This document shows positions 22,759-33,337 of a DNA stretch of 64,000 nt, one piece after another. The position numbers and the translations under genes were made by a program. Where the stretch lies: positions 1-64,000 of the forward strand of contig JAQUEK010000004.1 of NCBI GenBank assembly GCA_028685185.1, given 5' to 3'. The stretch is from Candidatus Altimarinota bacterium. Its GTDB lineage: Bacteria; Patescibacteriota; Gracilibacteria; BD1-5; UBA2023. Every line of letters starts with the position of its first letter. Position 1 is the stretch's first letter. The notes below the pieces were generated by a model. The model had not been told where the DNA came from and did not search any database. It saw only the letters and a list, made by a program, of their open reading frames with translations.

Positions 22759-23030
22759 GAAAGATCAGAAATAGCTGTATCTCAATATTTTTCAGGAGCT
22801 TTATCTCAATAAGTTTCCTTTGATTTTTCTCCGTAAGTTTCAGGAGCTTTATCTCAATAAGTTTCCTTTGATTTTTCTCCGTAAGTTTCAGGAGCTTTAT
22901 CTCAATAAGTTTCCTTTATTGTATCTCAATATTTTTCTGGTGCTTTCTTTCAATAACTTTCAGCTGGTTTTCGCGAAACAGTGTTCATTTTTGAAGGTGT
23001 TTCATTATAAGAGTGCTTGTATTCTGGCAT
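22746..23030 (-). CDS. Small YG-octapeptide repeat protein
   Basis: 94 residues, ATG at 23030, TAA at 22746. Residues about 20-80 are seven or eight octapeptides of the form K-A-P-E-(T/K)-Y-G-(D/E) alternating with K-S-K-E-T-Y-G-D. A 48-bp unit is exactly duplicated at about 22813-22908, so the array is recent or still changing in number. There is no signal peptide or membrane span. The same ExYG repeat ends the neighbouring 410-residue protein 41 bp upstream, so the two likely act together. Function unknown. Confidence 0.75.
22813..22908. repeat. Exact 48-bp tandem repeat
   Basis: The 48-bp block starting TTTCCTTTGATTTTTCTCCG and ending CTCAATAAG occurs twice head to tail, with a third partial copy. 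It encodes two octapeptides per unit in the minus-strand gene. Confidence 0.85.
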
Positions 23031-23071
23031 GGTTTTTTAGGTTAGAAGTAATATGGTTTTAAAATTGATTA

Positions 23072-24304
23072 TTAATATAGTTCAGGTATTGTTTCCCCGT
23101 AGCTTTCCGGAGCTATCTGTCCGTAATTCTCTGGAATCTTCTGTCCATAATTTTCAGGAGCTATCTGTCCATAGGTCTCAACCGGTAATTGTCAATAATT
23201 TTCGCTTGGAAGTTGCCCGTAGTTTTCAGTTGGTCATTGCCCGTAGTTTTCGCCTGGTTTTTCACTATATGTATGTTCTACTGTTGTCACTTCCTTTCAT
23301 AATACATGAGAAGATTTGGAAGAATCTACAAAATTTCATAGATTATCTCAAATTTCACCTATTCATTCAGGGCGAACAATTTTGGATGTCCTGATATCTC
23401 ATCCGAATGGGATATTGATTCCCGCGGTGATCCTTGAATCCTTGTAATTTTCTCAATTGATCTGTTTTGCATTCACTTCCCAAGTTGCTCAGCTTATCGG
23501 TTTTATATTTCATTTATACCCCACTCCAAAGCTAGTTTCTGAAGATGATTTATTGACTTCAGCAAAAGCTTGTCATAGATCCATGTATTGAGTATATTTC
23601 AGACCAGCGCCTGGAGTATTTTTTGATTGTCCGTCATTATATCTTAAGCTAGATGTTCCTGCAGATGCAATGATTTCACCTCATTGCCCCACATTGAATG
23701 TTCATGAAATAAGAGCTTGTGTCTCTTGTGCTCAGATGAATCCATTATGAATCTTTATCGTATCGATAAATGTTCAATAATCAACAATCTCAGTGTGTTC
23801 TGATACCGTCTTATTACCTGAAATGCTATGAGTGATCTTAGTATCGATCGAACGAAGAAAAGGAACTCATTCTGGACTTATACGGAAATTTAAACCCGCT
23901 TTTCCTTGTGAAACATCATATTTTTCTCATGTTGATCAGAATGTCCTATTTTGTCATAATCATTCAACGAATCACATTATCTGCATATTATTACCGATTT
24001 GCATTCAATAAGCAGCAAGAAGTCCTTTTTGTTTTTCTCAAAGCTGTCAATCTATAAGAAGACTTGAAGATCAGTTAGGATTAACCTGAATCCTAACATT
24101 GACCATATAACCCTGCTCTTTGGAATATTCCAAAGCAGTGGAATTCACTCCTACTAATTTTGCATGTTCATTTAGTTTTCCTTTGGTATCAGAATTTAAC
24201 TGAGATTTCTCATCAATAAGATCGTTTGATTCCGTCTTTTTATTTCTCATATATTGTGGAATCTTATTAAGAGAATCCGGTTTGTTATTTTCTAATCCTG
24301 CCAT
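23072..24304 (-). CDS. Beta-rich protein with C-terminal YG-octapeptide tail
   Basis: 410 residues, ATG at 24304, TAA at 23072. The first 60 residues are hydrophilic with no signal peptide. Residues about 80-340 alternate hydrophobic and polar residues in short strands (LNFRISPEG, FGVGYKWNIKP, ITAGINIPFGG), as in beta-barrels or autotransporter-like domains. The last 65 residues are about seven octapeptides such as PENYGQIA and PSENYGQL. Gram-negative-like barrels are unexpected in a monoderm CPR cell, and without a signal peptide export is unclear. It is probably co-transcribed with the small repeat protein downstream. I do not recognise the family. Confidence 0.7.
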
Positions 24305-24523
24305 GGTATTTTTAATATGAAATAAATATTAAATCAATATTACTATACTTTTATTTTTCTGTCAAAAACATGTTTTATCATAATAATGACACCAGACATC
24401 ATTAAAAGCTTACTTTGGTTGCATGGATTTTTTGTCAGAATATGTCCCCATAATTACTTATTGATTAATGTTATTTAAAAGCTATAATAAGTAGTCACCT
24501 TTATCCGTTAAACTTATTTCTTT

Positions 24524-25933
24524 ATGAGAAAAGCCTATAAAAATGCAGTAGCATTGACTGCTGCATTGTCACTTAGTCTGACTGGAATTTTTGCTGTTTC
24601 TGCAGCAGTCACTCCGACACTTTGAACTGCATCTACATTTAGCATACTTGCAGGTACTTTCACCAATACATCAGCTGCGACTATAATAAACTGAGACATC
24701 TGATTCACCACATGACCTTTTCTTGCTCCATTAGGGACACAGTTGAACTATGGACCTTGAGTTCCTACTCCACAAGCTAGGATAGATGTCTCTGATGCAT
24801 TATCAACATGATTGGCTCCACAGACATGTACTCCAGCATTCACATTCGGCTCTACGACAGACTTGAGCCTTTTGCCGCAACCTTTGACTTCCGGAGTATA
24901 TTGTATAGCATGAGATGCTTCAATATGATCCGCATGAATAACTCTTAGCGGTACTTGAACATTCATATTCAGAATAAATGGTTCACTTACTTCTGTTGAT
25001 AATTCTGTTGTCACATTGTCACCTTTAACATCAGCTTGTGATGTTTTCTGGACCCCTACAGCAGCAACCACACTTGGTGCAACCACTGTATTTGGCTGAA
25101 TTATCATCGATAACGCAAACGCAATTACGATAGGAGCTAATACTACATTGTTAGGAAGAGCTTTATCATTGGGAGCTGGATCTGTTACTACCGGTGATTC
25201 ATCTGTAATAACTGCACCAAATTGTATAATTCCACCTGTTAATGCAACCCTTAATGTAATAAAGCAAGTTATAAATATTAGCGGTTGAGTTTCATTGCCT
25301 TCACAATTCAATCTTCATGTAAAATTCACCGGTACTGATGTTTCATGAAGTCCTGCATTCTGAACTTGAGCTCCTGGAGTTTCATATTCGCTTAATGCAT
25401 GAAACTATACAGTAAGCGAGGATACAAATGCTTCATATGCAAGAACTTTCAGCGGTTCATGTGATTCAAGCGGTAATGTTACACTTATCTGAGGGGACAA
25501 TAAGACTTGTATTGTTATAAATACCTTCATTCCACCAGTCATTAACAATGGTTGAGGTGGTGGTTCGGTTCTTTCAACTGATAGTTGTCAAAACTGAGAT
25601 TATTCTTCAAGCTATTATGATGGAATATGTGGTACAGCACCAGCTACAAGCAATACCGGTACTTCAACTGGAACGGTTACAGCTATAATTCCTGCTCCTA
25701 TAATCAGCACCGGTAGTGTCGTCACAGTTGTTCCTGTATCTGAAGTCACTCAGTCGGTTCCTGTTAACAGTACAGCTGAAGTAGTTGAAACCTCTGTTCC
25801 AACTCCCGGTCTTCCTGATACTGGTTTTGCACCAGAAGAAAAAAATAATGTATGAATCATTGCTATGATAGCCAGTATTTTTGCATTGATTTCAATTTCC
25901 ATGAGTGTTATTCTAAAAAGACGTAGTATGTAA
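24524..25933 (+). CDS. DUF3494 (ice-binding-like) cell-wall-anchored protein with LPDTG signal
   Basis: 469 residues, ATG at 24524, TAA at 25931. A signal peptide (MRKAYKNAVALTAALSLSLT...) is followed by a DUF3494 domain starting TPTLGTASTFSILAGTFTN, with SGVYCIAGDASIGSAGITLS and the GGIIIDNANAITIGANTTLL segment. A second region with NISGGVSLPSQFNLHVKF looks like a small surface domain. A Ser/Thr/Val-rich linker leads to LPDTG, then a hydrophobic segment and KRRSM, a complete sortase sorting signal. A sortase gene lies 175 bp downstream. DUF3494 proteins include ice-binding and adhesion proteins; which applies here is unknown. Confidence 0.9.
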
Positions 25934-25953
25934 TATCTTCTAACTATTATAAT

Positions 25954-26094
25954 ATGCTTTTAACCATAGGATTGGTGCTCATAGTATTATGGGTCTTAGG
26001 TTTCGTCACTTTTCATGTTGTATGATGATTCATTCATATACTTCTCGTATTAGCTGTCATAGTTGTTCTTATAAGGATAATAAGAGGTAAGTAA
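25954..26094 (+). CDS. lmo0937-family small membrane protein
   Basis: 46 residues, ATG at 25954, TAA at 26092. The sequence MLLTIGLVLIVLWVLGFVTF followed by VVGGFIHILLVLAVIVVLIR and RGK is the typical form of the lmo0937 (DUF5670) family: two hydrophobic helices around a GGFIH turn. It is often stress-related and of unknown mechanism. It lies between the LPDTG protein and the sortase on the same strand. Confidence 0.85.
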
Positions 26095-26107
26095 TAATCT
26101 TAATCAT

Positions 26108-26704
26108 ATGAAAACAGGGATATTACTGAAAATATTGGTATTCACGTTGTGAATATCTGGGCTTTCATATTATCAGATTTTTGCACCGGAAAATATCATC
26201 ACTGAAACACAAGCCAAGCCAATAAGGCATTTTAATATAGTGAAAAATAAAGCTCCTTGAATTCTGATAGCTCGGTTGAAGATTCCAAAGATCTGAATAA
26301 ACACAATTCTTGAGAATGTCGGATTAACGCCGAAATGAGCATTAGGAGTTCCTAAATGAATTGTCAATGCTGGGCTGTATAGTCTTGGACCTGCACCATG
26401 AGAAAATGGAAACGCGATTATCGATTGACATTTCGGATGGATAAATAAAAAGCCTGCCGTATTCAATGATTTACATAAATTAATCAGATGAGATAAGATA
26501 TATGTACATGATAAAAAATGATCGATCGTTACTTTTATTGTGAGCTGATCAAGGATATATAAGTCAGATGATAAAGCTTCGGAAATATTCATATCAAGCG
26601 ATTGAAAATCCCATCTGAATCTGATTACATGCCAATGAACCTGGGATAAGAAAAGAAAAGAATATTCGGATCGGCTAGTCATATTTGCTGATAATGAAAT
26701 CTAA
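26108..26704 (+). CDS. Sortase
   Basis: 198 residues, ATG at 26108, TAA at 26702. An N-terminal membrane anchor (GILLKILVFTLGISGLSYYQ) precedes the catalytic domain. The triad is visible: H108 in IIDGHFGW, C175 in LITCQGTW and R189 in SDRLVIF. The C-x-G-T-W context fits class E/F-type sortases. It would cleave the LPDTG of the protein encoded 175 bp upstream and attach it to the wall. The three genes 24524-26704 form a compact surface-display unit ended by a strong terminator. Confidence 0.92.
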
Positions 26705-26713
26705 ATATAAAAA

Positions 26714-26755
26714 ACAAAAAAACCATACTGATCAGTATGGTTTTTTTGTTTTTTA
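26714..26755. terminator. Intrinsic terminator
   Basis: Perfect stem AAAAAAACCATACTGA / TCAGTATGGTTTTTTT after the sortase gene; it also serves the convergent lipoprotein gene. Confidence 0.9.
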
Positions 26756-26759
26756 ATGA

Positions 26760-26945
26760 TTAACTGGCTTTTGTAGTTGTATTTGGTTTTGTATTCTGGC
26801 TATATGTCGGACTTCCATGTTTGCTTTTATTTGCAGGGTTTGCATTATCAGATTGTGTCTTATTTATCTGATTCTGCTGTCAGCAAGAGCTAAGCGCAAA
26901 TATGGAAAGTATGGTTGCCGTAAAAAAAGCTGTAAATTTTTTCAT
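26760..26945 (-). CDS. Small lipoprotein
   Basis: 61 residues, ATG at 26945, TAA at 26760. MKKFTAFFTATILSIFALSS followed by CGQQ is a lipobox signal peptide (L-S-S-C). The mature part is a short Asn/Ser/Thr/Lys-rich tail with no fold motif. Function unknown. Confidence 0.75.
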
Positions 26946-27037
26946 GATTTTCATTTAAAAGATATGATTTATATTATTTGATTTATGTTAATTTTCCGTA
27001 AAAATGCAAATCTTTTTTGATTCAGCGATGATTTTAA

Positions 27038-27643
27038 CTAAGCCGCAATAAAAGAATCTATTTCGCCCTTAATATTTAAACTCTCCAAAGCCAATTGCTC
27101 TCAAGAAGCATAATTCACTCATTCTAGCCAGAAATTCTTAGCCTCAAGTCATATGAATCATAGAAGTAAGTTTATCGGACCGGTAAGATTGTCATAAGGC
27201 GCGAATGGCGTATCGATATATTTTCATCATCTTGCTCATACGACAATGGTCTTTTTTATATTCTTGACAAGTCAGATATAATTTCAATTTTCTATCGCAA
27301 ATGTGTCATTTATCTTAAGGACAAGATCAAACCATGTCTTCAGTGCACCAGGAAGTCAAAAATTCCACATAGGTGCAGCGATCACTATATTATCAGAGCT
27401 TTTAATCTGATCGATGTATTCCTTTTGCACATCAGCAATCTTCTTGTCTTCAGAACTCAATCACTCATATTCACCGAATCAATAATTATATGCTATGACT
27501 CATTCGCTTAAAAATGGAATATAAGAATTGAAAAGATCAAGATGGATAACCTCTCATCAAATCTTTTCAATAATATGGTTTCAAAGCTCTATTGATTTTG
27601 ATCTTTCTCCTCTTGGAGAAGATTTGATATATAATGTTTTCAT
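27038..27643 (-). CDS. azoR: FMN-dependent NADH:quinone / azoreductase (AzoR-like)
   Basis: 201 residues, ATG at 27643, TAG at 27038. The flavodoxin-like fold is seen in MKTLYIKSSPRGERSKSIEL (phosphate loop SPRGERS), the APMWNFGLPGALKTWFDLV motif that binds FMN, and GARGGKY. The length matches the AzoR family. It reduces quinones or azo compounds in the cytosol with NAD(P)H. It is divergent from an HxlR regulator; the 88-bp gap carries palindromes, so it is probably controlled by that regulator in response to electrophiles. Confidence 0.88.
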
Positions 27644-27664
27644 ATTTATTTTTGATTAATTAAT

Positions 27665-27725
27665 AAAAACAAGTATACTTTATATACTTAATTGTAAATT
27701 ACAACTTATTTGTAGTTACTAAAAA
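27665..27725. promoter_or_regulatory. Divergent promoter and probable HxlR operator
   Basis: TTGTAAATTACAA is a perfect palindrome near 27700, and GTATACTTTATATAC and TTTGTAGTTAC lie on either side, between azoR and hxlR. HxlR proteins bind palindromic sites of this size. Confidence 0.6.
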
Positions 27726-27731
27726 TATACC

Positions 27732-28034
27732 ATGAAAAATACATGTCCTGTCCAATCCATCTTCAATTTCCTTTCAAAAAGATGGATGCTGCTTGTCTTG
27801 AAATCGATAATCGATGGAAAGAATACCTTCTGAGATATAAAAAAATGACTGTGAAGCATAAGTGCAAGGATACTTTCAGAAAGATTGACAGAACTGCAAA
27901 ATGAAAATTATATCGAAAGAACCGTAATTCAGGAAAAACCTATAAAGATCAGATATACGATAACTGAAAAATGAGAATCATTATGAGATTGTCTCGGAAC
28001 TTTAGATAATTGGGTCAGAGAGAATGCTGCATAG
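27732..28034 (+). CDS. HxlR-family transcriptional regulator
   Basis: 100 residues, ATG at 27732, TAG at 28032. MKNTCPVQSIFNFLSKRWML and then FGDIKKGLGSISARILSERL and LTELQNENYIERTV form the winged-helix HTH of HxlR proteins, including the N-terminal cysteine that senses electrophiles in family members such as HypR and YodB. It is divergent from azoR and probably represses it. Confidence 0.9.
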
Positions 28035-28040
28035 ATCTTG

Positions 28041-28080
28041 ATATAATAAAAAATCCCCGAATATCGGGGATTTTTTATTA
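28041..28080. terminator. Bidirectional terminator
   Basis: Perfect stem ATAATAAAAAATCCCCGA / TCGGGGATTTTTTATTAT between hxlR and thrS. Confidence 0.9.
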
Positions 28081-29844
28081 TATCTTTTTAGTTTTTATCT
28101 CTTCAGATATATCAGATATGAAGTCTTCTATCTTTGCAACATTCTGCTCTTTTGTCTTATAATTCCTGACGGAAACCGTTTTATCGTTCTGCTCTTGCTC
28201 TCATACTATCAGGATATATGGGATCTTTGACATTTCAGCATTCCTTACTTTCTTATTAAGGCTATCAGAGGTATTGTCTACAGTCGCCCTTATTGAAGAT
28301 TCTTTCAGTTTTTTGCAGATCTCCTGACCATAATCATTGAAGATATCAGACACAGGGACAATTATCACTTGTTTAGGAGCTAACCATAAAGGAAATATTC
28401 CTGCGAAATGTTCGATCATGACCCCCATAAACCTCTCAAGAGATCCAGATATGGCTCTGTGTATAACGACTGGTCTCTCCTTTTCTCAGGCTTCATTCAC
28501 ATATGAGAGATCGAATCTTTCAGGAAGCTGGAAATCACACTGGATAGTAGCAAGCTGCCATTCCCTTCAGATAGCATCCTTAAATATGAAATCAAGCTTT
28601 GGTCAATAGAATGCTGCTTCATCGATTCAAATCCTGTAAGGAAGATTGTATTTTTCTGCTGCTGCAGTCAATGCTCATTCCGCTTTTTCCCATGCCTCAT
28701 CGCTTCACATATATTTTCATTCAGGTCATCTTACTGAAAGTCTTACCCAATATCATTCAATCATTCACATAGTGACATAGAATTCTTTTATGATAGAAAC
28801 TATTGTTCATACCTCATCGCTTATCTGTCAGACCCTGCAGAATAAATGCCCATCATCCTGAGTTATTGATCTTACTCTGGTTAATCAGCTCAATTGTCAG
28901 CTTTTTTCATCCCTATATACAGTTGCTGGTTCAAAATATCTTATAGGCATATCCCTATAGCTGAATTGATTATCAGCGAATATCTGCATATGATGAGGAC
29001 AATTCATCGGTTTCAGAAAAAAGCTATCATCAGCTCATTTCACCCTGAATAGCTCATCTCAAAATTTTTCAGCATGTCCAGAAGTTATATACAAATCCTC
29101 TTTTGCAAGATGAGGAGTCCAGACCCTGTCATATCATTTATTCTTGTGCAGTTCCCAAAGATAATCCTCTATTTCCTTACGTATTACCATTCAGTTAGGC
29201 TGAAGCAAAGGTAGTCCAGCTCAGACCAATTTCGATATGGTAAAAAGTTTCATCTTATCTCAGATTATCCTATGATCCCTTCTTTTTGCCTCTTCTAATT
29301 GTTTTAGATAAGCGTCCAGTTCTTCTCTGTTTTCAAATGCAAATGCATATATCCTTGTCAGCATCTTATTATTGGAATCTCATTTCCAATATGCTCAGGC
29401 TATCTTATCCAGTTTGAAAGAGCTTTCATCTATATCCAGAGACTTTCATACATGAGGTCATCTGCACATATCGACGAAAGTCTGAATTCATTGCTGAGTC
29501 ATGTTCTTATAAAAGCTTATCTCTGTTTCTCATCATGCTTTCAGATCCTCTGCCATCTCAACCTTATATATCTCTCATGAATCATTAAGAATCCTTATTG
29601 CTTCATCAACAGGCAATCTGTAATTCTCGAAAATCTGATTCTGCTTTATGATGTTTTTCATCTTTTTTTCAATCTCTTTAAGGTTTTCCTCTTTGAACTC
29701 AACTTCACCGAAATCAAAATCATAATAGAATCCATGCTCGATATCAGGCCCGATTGCAAGCTTCGCATCAGGATATATGGATTTCACAGCTTGTGCTAGT
29801 ATATGTGACAAACTATGACGTTTTGTCGGTAATTCATATGACAT
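28078..29844 (-). CDS. thrS: Threonyl-tRNA synthetase without TGS domain
   Basis: 588 residues, ATG at 29844, TAA at 28078. It starts directly in the editing (N2/SAD) domain: HSLSH at 10-14 and DMCRGPHV later, then the class II catalytic core ([60 protein letters not shown]) and the anticodon-binding domain. The roughly 60-residue N-terminal TGS domain found in most bacterial ThrRS is absent; the ATG is followed at once by the editing domain. It charges tRNA-Thr; one such tRNA is at 48659-48734. No T-box was seen upstream. Confidence 0.95.
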
Positions 29845-29909
29845 ATTGTTATTTGATTAATTATTAAATATTATGCTTCAATCAGATTTTCAGGATTAAA
29901 TCAGCATAT

Positions 29910-30302
29910 TTAGGCATTTCAAGCCAATTCTTGCAGTTTCAACTCCTCAATTATCTCTAATACTTTTTTTGGTAAAAGGTTTTTTTCTTCAATTATATAA
30001 TTACATCATAGATCAAATTGATCTTGTCTCATTTTAGGGTCGGATGAGGCTCAAACCATTATTCATCCATATATAGCTCTAATATCCTCTATAAGTTTGA
30101 AGGTGAATTCAGGAAAGGGACTTTCATCACTATCAAGCTTTCAATCGAATGTTATTATATCGAATTTTCCATCATGCTCTTCGAATAGTCTCGTGGCTTC
30201 CGCCAATGTATGAGCCTGAACAAGATTCACTTCATCGCGTAAACTCATCCTATATCAGAATTGGAGACCTTTACAATCTTCAATTATCATAACCTTTTTC
30301 AT
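29910..30302 (-). CDS. Response-regulator receiver-like protein
   Basis: 130 residues, ATG at 30302, TAA at 29910. MKKVMIIEDCKGLQFGYRMS has the acidic pair (E-D) of receiver domains; FDIITFDGKLDSD holds the probable phospho-acceptor Asp, and GGMVGASSDP the conserved Ser/Thr. The conserved Lys is not clear. No output domain. A second stand-alone receiver is at 41446-41874. Confidence 0.65.
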
Positions 30303-30323
30303 AAGTATATTTTTATTGATTTA

Positions 30324-30352
30324 AAAAACTCCCATTTTCATAGGAGCTTTTG
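30324..30352. terminator. Weak terminator hairpin
   Basis: AAAACTCC / GGAGCTTTT stem upstream of the receiver-like gene; imperfect. Confidence 0.45.
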
Positions 30353-30365
30353 ATTTATATTATTC

Positions 30366-30440
30366 ATCAAAAAATCTCCTACTTGAAGGAAGTTGTGGTT
30401 ACTATTGATGTTACAAGTAGTGCAACCATTTTAAGGCGGT
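30366..30440. other. Possible structured leader before dnaX
   Basis: CTACTTG and CAAGTAG form a stem enclosing GTTGTGGTTAC..ATGTTAC, with AACCATTTTAAGGCGGTT after it. The block lies about 120-190 bp before the dnaX start in otherwise plain AT-rich DNA. I cannot match it to a known RNA family. Confidence 0.3.
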
Positions 30441-30559
30441 TAATAATATGACGATATATTATTAAATCTTAAGGAAATGTCAATAAAAATGTTAGTTAAT
30501 TTAAATTTGGATTTTCTATAAAAATTGATAATATTTAAAAAAATTAAACAAGCATTTAT

Positions 30560-32038
30560 ATGTCATTGTACCAGAAATACAGACCGAAGGATTTTGAATC
30601 ATTAGTTTGACAAGAGTTCGTAAAGATATCGTTGCAGAATGCTATGCTCCAATGAAAAATCGTTTGAGCATATCTTTTTTATGGATCCAGAGGAACAGGT
30701 AAGACATCGGTTGCAAGAATACTTGCGAAATGACTAAATTGCCTTGACCTTACAGACACATGAAATCCGTGCCATGAATGCGTGAACTGCAAGGCATTCC
30801 AGAATGATGAGAATCTTGATATAATAGAGATAGATGCCGCTTCGAATACATGAGTCGACAATATCCGTGAGCTTATCGAGCGCGCACAATTCCAACCAAA
30901 CCAATCCAAATACAAGGTGTATATAATAGATGAGGTGCACATGCTTTCCAAATGAGCTTTCAATGCTCTTTTGAAGATATTGGAAGAGCCTCCTGTGCAT
31001 GTGAAATTCATACTTGCAACTACCGAGATACATAAGATTCCTGATACAATAATATCAAGGACACAAAGATATGATTTCAAGAAAATCACAGAACAGGACA
31101 TAGTCGACAGGCTAGCCTTCATCGCAAAAAGCGAAAATATATCAGCTGAAACCGAAGCGCTGAAATTGATCTGAAGGATTTCAAAATGATGACTTAGGGA
31201 TGCCATATCATTATTTGAGCAATATTCAATCTGATGAAACCTCAAACTTGAATATCTTAGGGCAAACCTTCAGCTCGTATGAGATGACTTCCTGAAAGAA
31301 TTCATAAACAGCATACAGACGAAAAACAGATCCGAAATTCTTGAAAAGCTATTGTTCCTAAGGGAAAAATGAATTGACGTCAAGATATTTTTAGAGGAGA
31401 TAGTCTTCTTTCTTAGAGACAGGCTAATGGAATCCTTCTGAGAAAACATTTTCCATGAATATATAAGAATGTTTGAAGTTTTTGAATGAATTTACGGAAA
31501 ACTGAAATATGTTCCGAATACATTCACGATCTTGGAGATATGAGTACTAAAGCTTATTTCAGGGGAAAGCACTGTTTCAGCTACAGTTCAATCAAAGTCT
31601 GAGATTCAGAACGTACAGAAGCCCCGAGAGGAGATAAAAATAGAAAAGAAAGCTGAAGAAAAGATTAAGATCGAGCCAGAAACAGAAACAGAAGCTGAAA
31701 TTCCTGAAATCAAAGAAGAGAAGATCGTAGAAAAAATTGTAAAGAATAATACAGGAAAAAAATTCGATATCAAGGAACTCATCGAAAGCGTAAAAAAAGA
31801 TAGCTGAAAATGATTCATAGCAATGACTCTGATATCTTCAAGGTTTGAGATAAAAGATGATACATGCAATATCTACACCAGTAATGACTTCAACTTCCAG
31901 AAACTGAATACACCTGAAGTGAAATGATATCTATCACAGAAAATGGAAACCCTTTTTTCTGTCTGATACAGCATGGTCATCGGATTAGATAAGAAAGGCT
32001 GAAACAATATACTGAATGATGTTTGAGACATATTTTAA
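30560..32038 (+). CDS. dnaX: DNA polymerase III subunits gamma/tau
   Basis: 492 residues, ATG at 30560, TAA at 32036. [20 protein letters not shown] begins the clamp-loader ATPase; Walker A is [10 protein letters not shown], the zinc module has NPCHECVNC, Walker B is [20 protein letters not shown] and sensor 1 is [15 protein letters not shown] with the SRT arginine. The VGQE and AKGLNC glycines are TGA, fixing the code. A Glu/Lys-rich linker (about 340-400) precedes a tau-like C-terminal domain. It loads the sliding clamp during replication. Confidence 0.95.
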
Positions 32039-32070
32039 GTTTAAAAACAATAATATATAATCCATAATTC

Positions 32071-33288
32071 ATGAAAGTACCTTATATCTTCAAGCTTATA
32101 TTCAATAAGTTTTTCTTCCAGAAGATTTTTGCAATAGCTCTTCTTATATCTATTGCATATTATCTTCAGCAATTTTTCGTGCTTTTCCTTATAACTTTCC
32201 TTTTTGCATATCTTTTTCTGAACCTATGAGAATTCTTAAGCAAATTCTTCCTTAGATATATAGAGAAGATCCATTCAAGATGATGGAAGAATTTCCTGAA
32301 AGCGTTTTTTTCTGTAAATTCGATAGTCTTATCCTTATATATACTTTTCATATGACTTATAATCTTTGCCGTGTCTGATATAATTCCGAAAATAATAGAT
32401 GAACTCTCAAATCTGCCTAAAACAATGCCCTTCTTAGCTGATCAGGTAAAAACTGTGCTTATAAAATTAGAAGAGCTGAAAAATTTCAAGCAGGACATCC
32501 AATGAACATTGACTGATCTTCTTACTCAAAGCAATTATGAGATAGTCATGAAGTTCCTTTGAAATCTGAAAAGCGTCTGATTGATCCTTGTTGAATTCAT
32601 AATCTCGCTTATCTTAAGCTATGTTTTCATTATAGATAGAGTGAAGATAAGAAATTACTTCGAAGAGATAAAAAAATGAAATTTTGCGTTCCTGTATAAT
32701 GAATATGAGATCATATTCTCAAAGATCGCAAATTGATTCTGAATGATATTCAAGGCTCAGAGCATAATCTCATTTGTAAATACGGTTCTTACCATCTTCT
32801 GACTTTATGTGATAAGCTTTGTCCATTGATGAAACGCTTTCCCTTATATATTCACGCTTGCTATATTGGTATTCATCTTCTGATTCATTCCGGTACTATG
32901 ATTATTCCTATCTTCAATTCCTATTCTTGCTATCGGTTTCTCATATTGATGACTTACCATAGTGTTCGAGATTTTGCTTATGATATCGATAATCCATATG
33001 ATTGAGGCATATTATCTTAATCCGAGAATCGTATCATCATATATGGAAATGCCGATTTCCCTTACATTTCTAGTCCTTATAATGTCAGAACAGCTTTTCT
33101 GATTGGTGTGAATGCTTATTTGAATGCCGGTTTTCTATATAATACTTGATATCCTTAAAGATTTCGATTCTTATATAAGCAAGGTCAAATGAACATACTC
33201 AAAGATAAGCGATGTGAAAAAAGAGACACAGAATAATATCTCATCCTGAATCCGGCTCAGCAGGTCAGGAAAGAAAAGTGAAATTTAA
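32071..33288 (+). CDS. AI-2E family transporter (copy 1)
   Basis: 405 residues, ATG at 32071, TAA at 33286. Eight or so hydrophobic segments; motifs of PF01594 include FGFIPVLGLFLSSIPILAIG and EAYYLNPRIVSSYMEMPISL followed by FGLVGMLIGMPVFYIILDIL. It lies 32 bp after dnaX and ends with a terminator. Family members export small molecules or act as Na+/H+ antiporters; the substrate is not known. A second member is at 37853. Confidence 0.88.
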
Positions 33289-33298
33289 CATTATATAA

Positions 33299-33337
33299 TA
33301 AAAAATAACGAATGATCGCGATCATTCGTTATTTTTT
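33299..33337. terminator. Bidirectional terminator
   Basis: Perfect palindrome AAAAAATAACGAATGATCG / CGATCATTCGTTATTTTTT. Confidence 0.92.

Noticed and set aside
24748-25311. Minus-strand ORF of 187 codons
   Set aside because: It is antisense to the DUF3494 gene, whose signal peptide, domain and LPDTG signal are clear.
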